Assembly (NCBI RefSeq): GCF_008271695.1
Contig: NZ_VKKY01000001.1
Coordinates: 2,258,808-2,322,807, forward strand
Length of the DNA stretch: 64,000 nt
DNA from: Rufibacter hautae
GTDB lineage: Bacteria; Bacteroidota; Bacteroidia; Cytophagales; Hymenobacteraceae
Direction of reading: 5' to 3'
Positions 24,726 to 34,095 of the stretch are shown here, piece after piece. Below the pieces are notes generated by a model. The model did no database searches and was not told where the DNA came from. It saw only the letters and a program-made list of their open reading frames with translations. A program made the translations under genes and the position numbers. The first letter of the stretch is position 1. The number at the start of each line of letters is the position of its first letter.

Positions 24726-25391
24726 ATGAAGGAACTCACCGCTCCGCTTCCTGTCCAAAAACTTCACCTGGCCGTGGGCATCATCTGCCTGTTCCACGTG
24801 TGCGGGCTTATTGGGTTCTACACACCTTTCCGAGATTGGTTTCTGAGCAATACGCCTTTAAACCTGGTGCTGGCCACCGGATTGCTGCTGTGGAACCACC
24901 AGGGCCTGACGGTAAAGATGGTGCTGGGTGCTGTGGGGGTGTTTCTGGTGGGCTTAACCGCCGAGATTATTGGCGTACGGACGGGTCAGGTGTTTGGCGC
25001 CTACCATTATGGCGAGGCGTTTGGGTACAAGTTCATGGACGTGCCGTTGGTGATTGGCATGAATTGGGCGGCTTTGTGCTTTGCCTCGGTAGCGGTGGTA
25101 AATGTTTGGCAACGACCTTATTGGGTAAAAGCGGCCCTCGCGGCGGCTATCCCGGTGACCATTGATTTCCTCATTGAACAAGTCTGCGAGAAGTTCGATT
25201 TCTGGTATTGGGACAGCCACACTCCGCCGCTGCAGAACTATCTGGCTTGGTACGTTTTCAGTTATCTGTTCGCGCTGGTGCTTATTCCGCTGCTCAAAAA
25301 TTCCTGCAATTTTTTTGCGCCCTACTTTCTGCTGGTGCAGTTCGTGTTTTTCCTGTTGCTCAACGTAGTGGAGTTCTTTTATGCCGGATAA
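24726..25391 (+). CDS. Carotenoid biosynthesis membrane protein (DUF422/CruF-like)
   Basis: A 221-aa integral membrane protein with about seven helices. It carries conserved polar segments within the membrane: EIIGVRTGQVFGAYHYGEAF, KFMDVPLVIGMNWAALCF, and IPVTIDFLIEQVCEKFDFWY followed by W. These blocks are typical of the DUF422 family, which includes CruF-type 1',2'-hydratases acting on the psi-end of carotenoids. The gene overlaps the lycopene cyclase by 11 bp, confirming a pigment role. I chose ATG 24726 rather than 24693; the extra 11 residues are not family-like. The exact reaction is inferred. Confidence 0.8.
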   Translation: MKELTAPLPVQKLHLAVGIICLFHVCGLIGFYTPFRDWFLSNTPLNLVLATGLLLWNHQGLTVKMVLGAVGVFLVGLTAEIIGVRTGQVFGAYHYGEAFGYKFMDVPLVIGMNWAALCFASVAVVNVWQRPYWVKAALAAAIPVTIDFLIEQVCEKFDFWYWDSHTPPLQNYLAWYVFSYLFALVLIPLLKNSCNFFAPYFLLVQFVFFLLLNVVEFFYAG

Positions 25392-26532
25392 GTCCCTCAC
25401 GTATGACTACATTATTGCGGGAGCCGGAGCGGCGGGCCTAAGCCTGATGTGCCACTTGCTGGGGCACCCGGAACTGCAATCCAAACGGATTCTGCTGCTG
25501 GACCGAGACGCCAAGCAAAAGAATGACCGTACCTGGTGTTTCTGGCAAACCGGCGAAAGCCCTTTTGAGAGCTGCCTTAAAAGCCAATGGAGCCAACTGT
25601 ACTTCCACTCGCCCAAGTTCTCGGCGCTGCTGGACATCAGTCCGTACCGGTACAAAATGCTGGACAGCCTGTCTTTCTACCAGCATTGCTTCAGCCTGAT
25701 GAAGGACTTTCCTAACGTGGAGTTCCGGCAGGACGAGATCGTGTCTCTGGACCCTGAGGGCGTGATTACCGGAAAGCAGGCGGTGTACCAGGCGCAGTAC
25801 GTGTTCAACAGTGTACTCTTTCAGATTCCCAAAGTAACGGGCAAGCATTACCTGGTGCAGCATTTTAAGGGCATTTTCATCAAAACAGCCCAACCCGCCT
25901 TCAACCCCGCTGAGCCTACGCTCATGGATTTCAGGGTGGCGCAGCACCAGGACTGCCGCTTTATGTACGTGTTGCCGGTCAATGCCCACGAGGCGCTGGT
26001 GGAATACACCGGGTTCTCAGAGGCGGCGTTGCCGCAGGAAGCCTATGACTGTGAGATAAAGCAATACCTCCGAGACTACCTGCGCATCACCGAGTATGAG
26101 ATCACCCATGAGGAGTTCGGGATTATTCCTATGACCGATGCGCCGTTCTCTAAAAGCATAAGTGAGCGGGTGGTCAACATAGGCACAGCGGGCGGGGCCA
26201 CCAAGGCATCTACGGGTTACACCTTCAGCTTTATCCAGCGGCAGTGCGCGGCTATTGCCCAGAACCTGGCGCAGGGCAAGAAACCGCTGGCGGGATCGGC
26301 GAAGACCATAGACAAGTTCGCGTTTTATGATAGCGTGTTCCTGCGGGTGCTGCTGGAAAAGAAACTGGCGTCTTGGGAAATTTTCCATAGCATGTTCAGC
26401 AAGTTGCCAGCCAGCCTCATCCTCAAATTCCTGAATGAGGAAACTTCGCTGTGGGAAGACCTCCGGATCATGCACGCCATGGACCAGCAGGTTTTCCTGG
26501 CTGCCGCCGTTAAACAAGCTTCCGGCAAATGA
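25381..26532 (+). CDS. crtY: Lycopene cyclase (CrtY family)
   Basis: A 383-aa FAD-dependent cyclase that forms beta-ionone rings on lycopene-type carotenoids. The N-terminal dinucleotide-binding motif is YDYIIAGAGAAGLSL. The family motif DRxWCFW appears as DRTWCFW at about 45-51, and the C-terminal signature is GTAGGATKASTGYTF. The partner membrane gene overlaps its start by 11 bp, so translation is probably coupled. Other carotenoid genes (crtB, crtI) are not in the window. Together they suggest a cyclised, possibly hydroxylated monocyclic pigment as in red Hymenobacteraceae (inference). Confidence 0.9.
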   Translation: MPDKSLTYDYIIAGAGAAGLSLMCHLLGHPELQSKRILLLDRDAKQKNDRTWCFWQTGESPFESCLKSQWSQLYFHSPKFSALLDISPYRYKMLDSLSFYQHCFSLMKDFPNVEFRQDEIVSLDPEGVITGKQAVYQAQYVFNSVLFQIPKVTGKHYLVQHFKGIFIKTAQPAFNPAEPTLMDFRVAQHQDCRFMYVLPVNAHEALVEYTGFSEAALPQEAYDCEIKQYLRDYLRITEYEITHEEFGIIPMTDAPFSKSISERVVNIGTAGGATKASTGYTFSFIQRQCAAIAQNLAQGKKPLAGSAKTIDKFAFYDSVFLRVLLEKKLASWEIFHSMFSKLPASLILKFLNEETSLWEDLRIMHAMDQQVFLAAAVKQASGK

Positions 26533-26624
26533 GCGCTCCCCGGCCTGTGGCCGGAAGGAGGCACGCACATACGGCAAAATCCTTAACTTAGCGGCCCAAC
26601 GGTCCATGCCTTCAAAGACTCGGG

Positions 26625-26663
26625 CCGTTTCAGACCTGTTTTCAGAAAAATGAACCTAAAAGG
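26625..26663. repeat. Dispersed intergenic palindrome, copy 12
   Basis: CCGTTTCAGACCTGTTTTC and GAACCTAAAAGG upstream of tpiA. It contains an ATG that would extend tpiA by 21 unrelated residues; this overlap argues against that start. Confidence 0.65.
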
Positions 26664-26712
26664 CGGCTGCGCTAGAGTCAGTCGTTTCCATCTATTTCAA
26701 TCATTAGTGGCT

Positions 26713-27477
26713 ATGAGAAAGAACATTGTTGCCGGCAACTGGAAAATGAACAAAACCTACCAAGATGCCCAGGCGCTGGTAAGTGAGATTGACAACATGG
26801 TGAAAGACGAGGTCACCGCAGACAACGTGGAGGTGATTGTAACGCCGCCGTTCCCGTTCCTGCACTCCATCAGCAAGCTCATCCAGGGCAACCAACGCAT
26901 GCATTTGGCGGCCCAGGATGTGAGCGCCCACGAGAGCGGCGCCTACACTGGCGAGGTATCGGCAGCCATGTTGAAATCCGTAGGCGTGGAGTACGTGTTG
27001 GTGGGCCACTCAGAGCGCCGGCAGTACCACCACGAAGACGCAGATCTGCTGTTCAAGAAAATGAAAGCCGCGTTGGCGCAGGGCATTAAGCCAATCTTCT
27101 GCTGCGGCGAGCCGTTGGAAGTACGCGAGGCTGAGGACCATTTCCAATATGTGGGCCAGCAACTGCGAGACACCGTGGCGCACCTGAGCAACGAGGAGTT
27201 CGACCAGATTGTGATTGCCTACGAGCCTATCTGGGCCATCGGGACGGGGCGCACGGCCAGCAGCCAGCAGGCGCAGGAGATGCACGCCTACATCAGAGAA
27301 GAGCTTTCCCGCATCTTTGACGCCGAGGCAGCCTACAACAAAACCATTCTGTACGGCGGTAGCGCCAACCCCGGCAACGCGAAAGAATTGTTCGCGCAGC
27401 CAGACGTGGATGGCGGCCTCATTGGCGGCGCCTCGCTTAAGTCAAGGGACTTCACCGATATCATTAAATCCTTCTAG
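26713..27477 (+). CDS. tpiA: Triosephosphate isomerase
   Basis: A 254-aa TIM-barrel glycolytic enzyme interconverting dihydroxyacetone phosphate and glyceraldehyde 3-phosphate. Catalytic residues are intact: N11 and K13 in AGNWKMNK, the histidine in VGHSERR, the glutamate in IAYEPIWAIGTG, followed by the flexible loop 6. The phosphate-binding YGGSANPGNAKEL and GGLIGGASLK are near the C-terminus. The start is ATG 26713 (MRKNIVAGNWKMN), matching the family; the longer frame from 26650 begins within a dispersed palindrome. It is a single gene. Confidence 0.97.
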   Translation: MRKNIVAGNWKMNKTYQDAQALVSEIDNMVKDEVTADNVEVIVTPPFPFLHSISKLIQGNQRMHLAAQDVSAHESGAYTGEVSAAMLKSVGVEYVLVGHSERRQYHHEDADLLFKKMKAALAQGIKPIFCCGEPLEVREAEDHFQYVGQQLRDTVAHLSNEEFDQIVIAYEPIWAIGTGRTASSQQAQEMHAYIREELSRIFDAEAAYNKTILYGGSANPGNAKELFAQPDVDGGLIGGASLKSRDFTDIIKSF

Positions 27478-27536
27478 TTGACTATGTCTGGTCTACTTTA
27501 AGAGTGGTCAGAATATTTATATAGTATAATCTTTAT

Positions 27537-27572
27537 ATTTTGGGCCTGTTTTGTGCAAAACAGGCCCAAAAT
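27537..27572. repeat. Dispersed intergenic palindrome, copy 13 (near perfect)
   Basis: Arms ATTTTGGGCCTGTTTT and its exact complement, separated by GTGC. It is 60 bp after tpiA. Confidence 0.92.
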
Positions 27573-27637
27573 GCTTTTAGGCCAACTTGGTATCCGCTTT
27601 GGGGTAGCTTCGGTCATAGATTTTATTTTACACTTTT

Positions 27638-27668
27638 CGTTTCCTTTTCTGGAAATAAGTCTAAAACG
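27638..27668. repeat. Dispersed intergenic palindrome, copy 14
   Basis: CGTTTCCTTTTCTGG and AAATAAGTCTAAAACG, 66 bp after copy 13; inner arm degenerate. Two copies in one intergenic region. Confidence 0.5.
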
Positions 27669-27744
27669 CAAGATTTTACTCTTATTTTCGTTGAAATATT
27701 TACCACCTCTTCTGCCAAATGGCAGAATTTGTATAAACACGCGT

Positions 27745-28584
27745 ATGAGTTTTATTGAAGTAACCATCACCGCATCGCCAGAATACTCAGAAATCCTGAT
27801 TGCGGAGCTGGGCGAACTTGGCTTTGACACCTTCCAGGACACCGAGGAAGGATTCCAAGCCTATATTGAAGATGATAGATTCTCTGAGGAAGCTCTGCAG
27901 GAGGTTTTGGAGCGCTACCGCTTTGCCGGGGAGTTCCCGTACCAAACCCAGAGCATCGCCAAACAGAACTGGAACGAGGAGTGGGAGAAGAACTTTGAGC
28001 CGCTGCTCATTGCCGATAAAGTATCCGTGCGCGCCGATTTCCACCCCAAGCCCCAAGGAATTGAATACGATATCGTGATCACGCCTAAAATGTCCTTCGG
28101 GACGGGGCACCACGAGACCACCACGCTCATGATTGAAAACCAACTCACCCTTGACCACAGCGGCAAGCGCGTGCTGGACATGGGCTGCGGCACCGGCATT
28201 CTGGCCATCATGGCGGAACAACTAGGTGCGCGTGAGGTGCTGGGTGTGGACATTGAGGACTGGACCGTGGAGAATGCCTGCGAGAACGCCGAGCGCAACA
28301 AGTGCCAGACGCTGGAAGTGCGCCTGGGCGATGCCTCTGTGCTGCAGGGCGAGGCACCGTTTGACCTCATCCTGGCCAACATCAACCGCAACGTGCTCTT
28401 GGAAGACATGCCGGTGTACAGCCAATTGCTGCTACCCGGAAATCCGTTGGTGCTGAGCGGCTTCTACACCGAAGACCTTCCCATACTGCAAGAAAGGGCC
28501 ACAGAGCTTGGCCTTATTTTTGAGACCTCCAGAAACAAGAACAACTGGGTTTCGGCCATTTTCCGGAAAACAGCCACAAAATAG
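27745..28584 (+). CDS. prmA: Ribosomal protein L11 methyltransferase
   Basis: A 279-aa SAM-dependent enzyme that trimethylates ribosomal protein L11. The N-terminal substrate-recognition domain (1-95) starts MSFIEVTITASPEYSEILIA. The linker KQNWNEEWEKNFEPLLI and the SAM site VLDMGCGTGILAIMAEQLGA are followed by FDLILANINRNVLL, the NPPY-like position. The start at 27745 is chosen because the 64 residues upstream in the long frame are unlike the family and overlap a palindrome. The last codons (28549-28586) themselves overlap a copy of the dispersed palindrome. The gene for the giant secreted protein starts 22 bp downstream. Confidence 0.93.
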   Translation: MSFIEVTITASPEYSEILIAELGELGFDTFQDTEEGFQAYIEDDRFSEEALQEVLERYRFAGEFPYQTQSIAKQNWNEEWEKNFEPLLIADKVSVRADFHPKPQGIEYDIVITPKMSFGTGHHETTTLMIENQLTLDHSGKRVLDMGCGTGILAIMAEQLGAREVLGVDIEDWTVENACENAERNKCQTLEVRLGDASVLQGEAPFDLILANINRNVLLEDMPVYSQLLLPGNPLVLSGFYTEDLPILQERATELGLIFETSRNKNNWVSAIFRKTATK

Positions 28585-28586
28585 CC
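28549..28586. repeat. Dispersed palindrome overlapping the 3' end of prmA, copy 15
   Basis: GGGTTTCGGCCATTTTCC and GGAAAACAGCCACAAAAT. It encodes the last residues VSAIFRKTATK, the only copy seen to enter a coding sequence. Confidence 0.65.
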
Positions 28587-28606
28587 TGTCTATTCAGCCT
28601 AAGATT

Positions 28607-31600
28607 ATGAAGCATTGTTACCTCTTTCTGATTCTTTTACTGAGTGGCCTGGCCAGCCATGCCCAAACCTACAAGGTCTCCGCCGAGGATCCTGAGCAAT
28701 TTGTGCTGGACATGCGCGCCATGATGGCCGGCACCAAGAACGCCGCCGCCGTGCAGGTGGGCACCGGTTTTGAGGGCGCCTGGGCCAGTGGCCGCCTGAG
28801 TTCTTCCCAGAAGAAAAAGGTCATGGACCTGGCCCAGGAGATGCTCAAGAAAAAGCTCAAGTCGCGGCCGCACTTTGAGAATTTCCTGGGTACGTTGGGT
28901 ACCAGCGTGAACCAGTACCAGTACACCGGCGCCAACCTGGACCAACTCCTGAAAGTGATGGAGCAGACCCTCCAGAAGCAGGATGTAAAGGTGTATGAGC
29001 GTTTTCTGGCTAATACCCAGCAGTTCTTGCTGAGTAAGACGCTTTACAAAGGTCCTACCAACACCCTGCAGGCGCAAGGCGGCACTTTCTCCTTTGAGTA
29101 CCGAGAAGGTACCGCAGCCGCAAGCCCCGCTGACGCTGGCTGGGGAGCCGCTGAGGAAACTCCTGCCGCCGTAGCGCCTAAAACAACACCGGCACCAACC
29201 GCCAAAGGCACCAAAGGCACTAAAGCTACGGCTCCTGCCCCTAAATCTGCCCCCAAGAAAGCAGTGAAGCCGGCGGAGGACGATCCTTGGGCCGCTCCTA
29301 AGAAAGCAGCCAAACCGGCTGAAGAAGACCCCTGGGCTGCCTGGGACACCCCTAAGAAAGTAACCAAGCCGGCACCAAAAACCGCCAAGAAATCCAGCAG
29401 CGCTAAAAAATCAACGGGCACTAAAACCGCGGTAGCTAAAAAAGAGCCGGATCCGGTAAAAGCAGAGCCCGCCAAGCCGGTGGAGGCAGAATACTTTGCT
29501 GTTCCTTTGCCAGTGCTGGCAGGTCCGGTGGTGGTAATGGAGAAAGCTGACCTGGTGTTTACCTCCGCGTCTGACTCTGTGACCATCAAAGAAGCCACCG
29601 GCGCTGTGTCACTGGCCAACGGGATTTATGCCGGTAACGGCGGTAAACTGGTTTGGAACCAACTGGGCGGCGATGCCACGGCTGAGTTCAAGGGCCTTAC
29701 CTTTGAGGTAGCTAAACCCGCTTTCAAGGTAGAAGACGTAACCCTGACGTTCCCGGCGGTGTTGGAAAACAGCATCCGGGGTAACCTGGAATACCGGCTT
29801 ACCAAAGCCAAAGCGAACGGAGACAACGGTTATCCTAAGTTTATCTCCCACACCAGCAACGCCAAGATCAAGCGCTTTGGCGAGGATATCAAGTACCTGG
29901 GCGGTCTTTCCTTATCGGGTGGTACCCTCATGAGTGCGGCGCTGGACGGTAGCCCCTCCACCATCTGGGTGTCAGACAAAGGGGAGCGCAAATTCAGGGC
30001 TACCTCGCGTAACTACACCATCAATGATTCTTTGATCACCGCTCCGGAAGCCGGCATCGCCTTATTCCAGGGGAAAGATTCGGTCACTCACCCGGGGGTG
30101 AAGTTCAAGTATAACAAAGCTGGAAAGCGCCTGGTGCTCATCAATCCCGAAGGATTGTACAAGCTTACGCCGTATTACCATTCCTACCACCAGGTGGAAC
30201 TCACCACCGATATGGCGGCCTGGAACATCACGGAGCCTAACATTGAGTTCTCCATCCTGACGGCGAAAAACCAGGTGCCGGTGCAGGTGAACTCCAAGGA
30301 ATACTTCACCGAGGCACGTTTTCAGCAGATCAAGACTATCTCCAATTTCCACCCGCTGTACACTACCGTAGGGTACGGAGCGAAGATTGGCAGCCAGACG
30401 TTCTACCTGGCCCAGATGGCCGAGGATACAAAGCTCAAGAAAGAGGTGTTGCACCAGGCGCTCACCACTCTGGCCCAGAGCAATTACCTGGATTATGACG
30501 CTACTACGGGACAGGTGCAACTCCGCGAGAAAGCCTATCACTACGTAGATGCCTCCCGCAACAAGAAAGACTACGATTACATCAACCTGAACGCACTGTC
30601 TCCGGCGGGCCGGAACGCCACCCTGGACCTGGCCAGCGGTGACTTGGTTCTACGGGGCGTGGAATCCTTTGCCTTTAACAAAGACTCCTCGGTAGTGGTG
30701 GAGCCAGACAGCCAGATTGTGCGCATCAAAAAGAACCGTAACATGCTGTTCAACGGCAAGGTCAAGTCCACTGACTTCAGTTTCAGGGGCAAGGAGTTCC
30801 TTTTTGACTATGACGGCTTCTTTATTGATTTGGCCAAAATTGACTCCACGGTCCTGACCACCAGAACCAAGAGCAAGGACGGCAAAGAAAAAGAAACACC
30901 TTTCACCTTGGTGAACCGAGGCGGCAAAGGCCAGGCCAAGCTGTACCTCAATCGCCCAGACAATAAATCAGGCAGCAAGAAATCTCAAGGCTATCCGGCA
31001 CTAGACGCGATCTCTGGAGCTACGGTGTACTTCAACAAACCCGAAATCCTGGGTGGGGTGTATGACACTACCGTGTATTTCAACATTCCGCCGTTCAAGA
31101 TTGACAGCATGGCCAGTACCAAGAACAACGTCATCGGGTTCAAGGGAACGTTCAACTCGGGGGGCATCTTCCCGCCTTTTGAGACCAAGCTCGCCATTCA
31201 GCCAGACGGAGCGCTGGGCTTCCAGTATCCGGTGCCAAAAGCCGGGTTTGCAGTGTACGGCGGCAAAGGACGCTTCACGGATACCCTCACCATGGACACC
31301 AAAGGTCTGCGCGGGAAAGGTGTTCTGAGCTACCAGACCGCTACTATGTTCTCGCCGGGCTTTGTGTTCTTCGTAGACTCCGCCATTACTACCGTAGGTA
31401 AGAAAGGAAGCTTCAAAGAAGGCACCGTGGCACAGGGCTCTTACCCCAGCGGAACCTTCAAGGCCTTCACCATGAAATGGAAACCTTTCCAGGACACCCT
31501 GCAGATCCATACCGTGGGGCGCGAGCTCATGAGCATCTTCAATGACCGGTTCACTTACAAAGGCATGCTGGGCTTCACGCCGTCTTCCCTATTTGGAAAT

Positions 31601-33883
31601 GGCGTGGTGGAGAACAAAGAAGTGGCCATGAAATCTCCGCATTTCGTGTTCAAGAAAGGACTCATTCATGGAAACCAGGCCGGTATGGAAGTGGCTTCCG
31701 CCGATAAGAAGACGCCTGCGCTCACTACCTTTGATGTAGTCCTAGATTTCCACATGGATGAAGGCTACGCAGAGTACAAAGCCGAAAGAATAGGCAGCGC
31801 CACAACGGAGTTTCCGTTTGCCCAGTACAAATCTTCTCTGTCTGCGGGTAAATGGGATTTCAAATCCAGAAAACTCACGCTGACCAGCGGGAACGAGGGT
31901 GGAGGCGAGTCTTACTTCTATTCCATGAAAACCGGTGATGACTCACTTGCTTTCAAGGCCAAAGGGGCCACCTATGACTTCAGCAACTACACACTGGTAG
32001 CCACCGGGGTGCCGTACATTCCTATTGGCGATAGTTACATCATCCCAGACAGCAACCGGGTGCAGTTCATGAAAGGTGCCGAGCTGAAGACCTTCCAGAA
32101 AGCCAGCTTGGCCATGGACTCCGTGCAGAAATACCACCAGATGGTGAAGGGGGAACTGCACGTAGACAACCGGTTCGGTATCACGGGGAACGCCATTTAC
32201 TCTTTCGCTAACGCGAGCGGGGACGCCTACAAGATCAAGTTCGATAAGTTTGGCTGGCAGCGGCCAGAAGGCGGGAAAAAAGACGATGCCAAGGCCCCGG
32301 CCTTCTTCCTGGCCGAGGGAACGGTAAATGAGAAAGACACCTTGTTTATCATCCCTAAGGTGCGCTACTACGGTAACGTGGCGGTAGCCTCCAATAAAAA
32401 GACACTGAACTTTGACGGATACGCCAAGATGCTCTTCGGAGGCAAGGAGAGCGCCGACTGGTTCCCTTATAAGCGCGACGGGGTAGACCCAGAGGACGTG
32501 CGCATAGAAATCAAGGACCCGGCGCTGGCAGACGGCACACCGCTGAAAACCGGTATTCACCTGAACACCACCTCCGGTAAAATCTACAACACCTTTGTTT
32601 CTAAGAAGCAGTTTGAAGATGACATAGACGTGTTTGACGTGCAGGGCGTGCTTTCTTTCAACAAAGAAGAGAAGATGTACAAGATAGGAGACGAAGGCCG
32701 CGCGTACGGAAACTCCTACACCGGAAACATGCTCCAGTACAATGACGCTACCAAAGAAGCCAAATACGACGGGCAGTTCAACCTGATCAGGCGGGTGAAA
32801 GGGTTCAAGATGACCACCGTGGGCACCGGTACCGGCCGCACTGATAGCAGCCGGTATGAGTTAGACACCTTCATTGCCTTTGACTTTGACGCCCCTTCCC
32901 AAGCCATAGAAAGCATGGGCGCGAAAGTGGCGAAAGAAGTAGCCGGACTCCCGGAAGGAGTAGACCTGAATAACCCTACGCTTCCGTTTAAACTGGCCGC
33001 CTTCATTGGCGACAAAGGCGTGCCGGCATTCACCGCGGCCACGGCCAAAGGATACGTTCCCTTCTCAAAGATCTCTGAAAAGCTAATCCATACGTTGGTG
33101 CTGAACCAGGTGAACTTTAAATGGTCCACGAAGAAAAATGCATGGTACAGCGAAGGGCCTATCAGTATAGCCGGTATTGACAAGGTAGATGTAAACGCAA
33201 AAATCACGGGGCACATTGAGATAAAGGCAGGCCCTGCCGGTGATGCCGTTGCCATGTACCTGGAGGTGAACCCCTACCTGTGGTATTACTTCAACTTCTT
33301 TGAAGGCGGTTTGGGCATGACCTCTTCAGATCCGCAGTTCAACGGAGCGGTGGCCTCCAAGTCAAAAGGAAGAACCGTGGCCGGAGGAGATTACACCTTC
33401 TACCCGTTGGAGGATATTGACCGAATGGAATTTGTGAACTACTTCCGGAAGACGTACCTGGGCAAAGAGCCTTTGAAAGCAGCCCCGCAGCCAGTGTACA
33501 ATACCTTTGACACAGCCACCGAGGAAGACACTGGCAAGAAGAGCAAGAAGAAAAAGAAAGGCGAGGAGATGGTGGACACTGGCGCAACACCGCCAGGCTT
33601 TGATAATCCGGTAGACCAGCCAGAGGAAGACAAAAAGAGCAAGAAGAAAAAGAAAGAGGAAGCCGCTGATGCTGTTCCTGCTGGCTTTGAAACGCCGGTA
33701 TCCCCAGTGGAAGAAGCCAAAGGAAAAGACAAGAAGAAAAAGAAGGAGGCCGAAGTTGATATTCCTTCAGGCTTTGAAACTCCGGTAACCGATGGAAAAG
33801 AAGAAACTTCTGACAAAAAGAAAAAAGACAAGAAGAAGAAAGCAGGGGAGACCCCGCCCGACATTCCGCCTACCGGCAATTAA
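28607..33883 (+). CDS. Giant secreted protein of unknown function (1758 aa)
   Basis: Begins with a signal peptide (MKHCYLFLILLLSGLASHAQ). Residues about 20-160 form a helical domain (FVLDMRAMMAGTKNAAAVQV). A linker at about 195-300 is low-complexity Ala/Lys/Pro with DDPWA/EDPWA repeats. Then comes some 1200 residues of beta-rich sequence with recurring 'FxGK...F...G..FxFdYdGFFIDL'-like elements, for example VKSTDFSFRGKEFLFDYDGF. The last 120 residues carry Lys runs (KKSKKKKK) alternating with GFDNPV/GFETPV three times. I recognise no catalytic domain; homologues in Bacteroidota are conserved hypotheticals. It follows prmA by 22 bp, perhaps on one transcript. The longer frame to 28508 is rejected as it overlaps prmA. 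Confidence 0.8.
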   Translation: MKHCYLFLILLLSGLASHAQTYKVSAEDPEQFVLDMRAMMAGTKNAAAVQVGTGFEGAWASGRLSSSQKKKVMDLAQEMLKKKLKSRPHFENFLGTLGTSVNQYQYTGANLDQLLKVMEQTLQKQDVKVYERFLANTQQFLLSKTLYKGPTNTLQAQGGTFSFEYREGTAAASPADAGWGAAEETPAAVAPKTTPAPTAKGTKGTKATAPAPKSAPKKAVKPAEDDPWAAPKKAAKPAEEDPWAAWDTPKKVTKPAPKTAKKSSSAKKSTGTKTAVAKKEPDPVKAEPAKPVEAEYFAVPLPVLAGPVVVMEKADLVFTSASDSVTIKEATGAVSLANGIYAGNGGKLVWNQLGGDATAEFKGLTFEVAKPAFKVEDVTLTFPAVLENSIRGNLEYRLTKAKANGDNGYPKFISHTSNAKIKRFGEDIKYLGGLSLSGGTLMSAALDGSPSTIWVSDKGERKFRATSRNYTINDSLITAPEAGIALFQGKDSVTHPGVKFKYNKAGKRLVLINPEGLYKLTPYYHSYHQVELTTDMAAWNITEPNIEFSILTAKNQVPVQVNSKEYFTEARFQQIKTISNFHPLYTTVGYGAKIGSQTFYLAQMAEDTKLKKEVLHQALTTLAQSNYLDYDATTGQVQLREKAYHYVDASRNKKDYDYINLNALSPAGRNATLDLASGDLVLRGVESFAFNKDSSVVVEPDSQIVRIKKNRNMLFNGKVKSTDFSFRGKEFLFDYDGFFIDLAKIDSTVLTTRTKSKDGKEKETPFTLVNRGGKGQAKLYLNRPDNKSGSKKSQGYPALDAISGATVYFNKPEILGGVYDTTVYFNIPPFKIDSMASTKNNVIGFKGTFNSGGIFPPFETKLAIQPDGALGFQYPVPKAGFAVYGGKGRFTDTLTMDTKGLRGKGVLSYQTATMFSPGFVFFVDSAITTVGKKGSFKEGTVAQGSYPSGTFKAFTMKWKPFQDTLQIHTVGRELMSIFNDRFTYKGMLGFTPSSLFGNGVVENKEVAMKSPHFVFKKGLIHGNQAGMEVASADKKTPALTTFDVVLDFHMDEGYAEYKAERIGSATTEFPFAQYKSSLSAGKWDFKSRKLTLTSGNEGGGESYFYSMKTGDDSLAFKAKGATYDFSNYTLVATGVPYIPIGDSYIIPDSNRVQFMKGAELKTFQKASLAMDSVQKYHQMVKGELHVDNRFGITGNAIYSFANASGDAYKIKFDKFGWQRPEGGKKDDAKAPAFFLAEGTVNEKDTLFIIPKVRYYGNVAVASNKKTLNFDGYAKMLFGGKESADWFPYKRDGVDPEDVRIEIKDPALADGTPLKTGIHLNTTSGKIYNTFVSKKQFEDDIDVFDVQGVLSFNKEEKMYKIGDEGRAYGNSYTGNMLQYNDATKEAKYDGQFNLIRRVKGFKMTTVGTGTGRTDSSRYELDTFIAFDFDAPSQAIESMGAKVAKEVAGLPEGVDLNNPTLPFKLAAFIGDKGVPAFTAATAKGYVPFSKISEKLIHTLVLNQVNFKWSTKKNAWYSEGPISIAGIDKVDVNAKITGHIEIKAGPAGDAVAMYLEVNPYLWYYFNFFEGGLGMTSSDPQFNGAVASKSKGRTVAGGDYTFYPLEDIDRMEFVNYFRKTYLGKEPLKAAPQPVYNTFDTATEEDTGKKSKKKKKGEEMVDTGATPPGFDNPVDQPEEDKKSKKKKKEEAADAVPAGFETPVSPVEEAKGKDKKKKKEAEVDIPSGFETPVTDGKEETSDKKKKDKKKKAGETPPDIPPTGN

Positions 33884-33918
33884 CTGAGGCTCAGAACCCC
33901 ATTCTTTACCTTCAACAG

Positions 33919-33966
33919 CATCCCGTTTTCAGGCCGGTTTCCCAGAAACAGCCCGGAAACGGGATG
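33919..33966. repeat. Dispersed palindrome with extended arms, copy 16
   Basis: Outer arms CATCCCGTTTTC and GGAAACGGGATG extend the family stem by 5-6 bp. It lies 35 bp after the giant gene. Confidence 0.85.
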
Positions 33967-33989
33967 TTCTGTGAACGGCCTAACAGGTG

Positions 33990-34020
33990 TTGGGCTATGG
34001 GCAGGGTTTGCCTATATTTG
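33990..34020 (+). promoter_or_regulatory. plsY promoter
   Basis: -33 TTG (33990-33992), 20-bp spacer, -7 TATATTTG (34013-34020), giving a leader of about 70 nt. Confidence 0.75.
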
Positions 34021-34095
34021 AAGGAATATATTTTTCAGAACCCTATCGGCGGCAGCCGTATCTAAGAAAGCAGATCTACAAAACCACGGACACAC

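Noticed and set aside
29044..29619. A 191-aa minus-strand frame opposite the giant protein
   Set aside because: It mirrors the low-complexity Ala/Lys/Pro linker of the plus-strand protein. It has no start context or family match.
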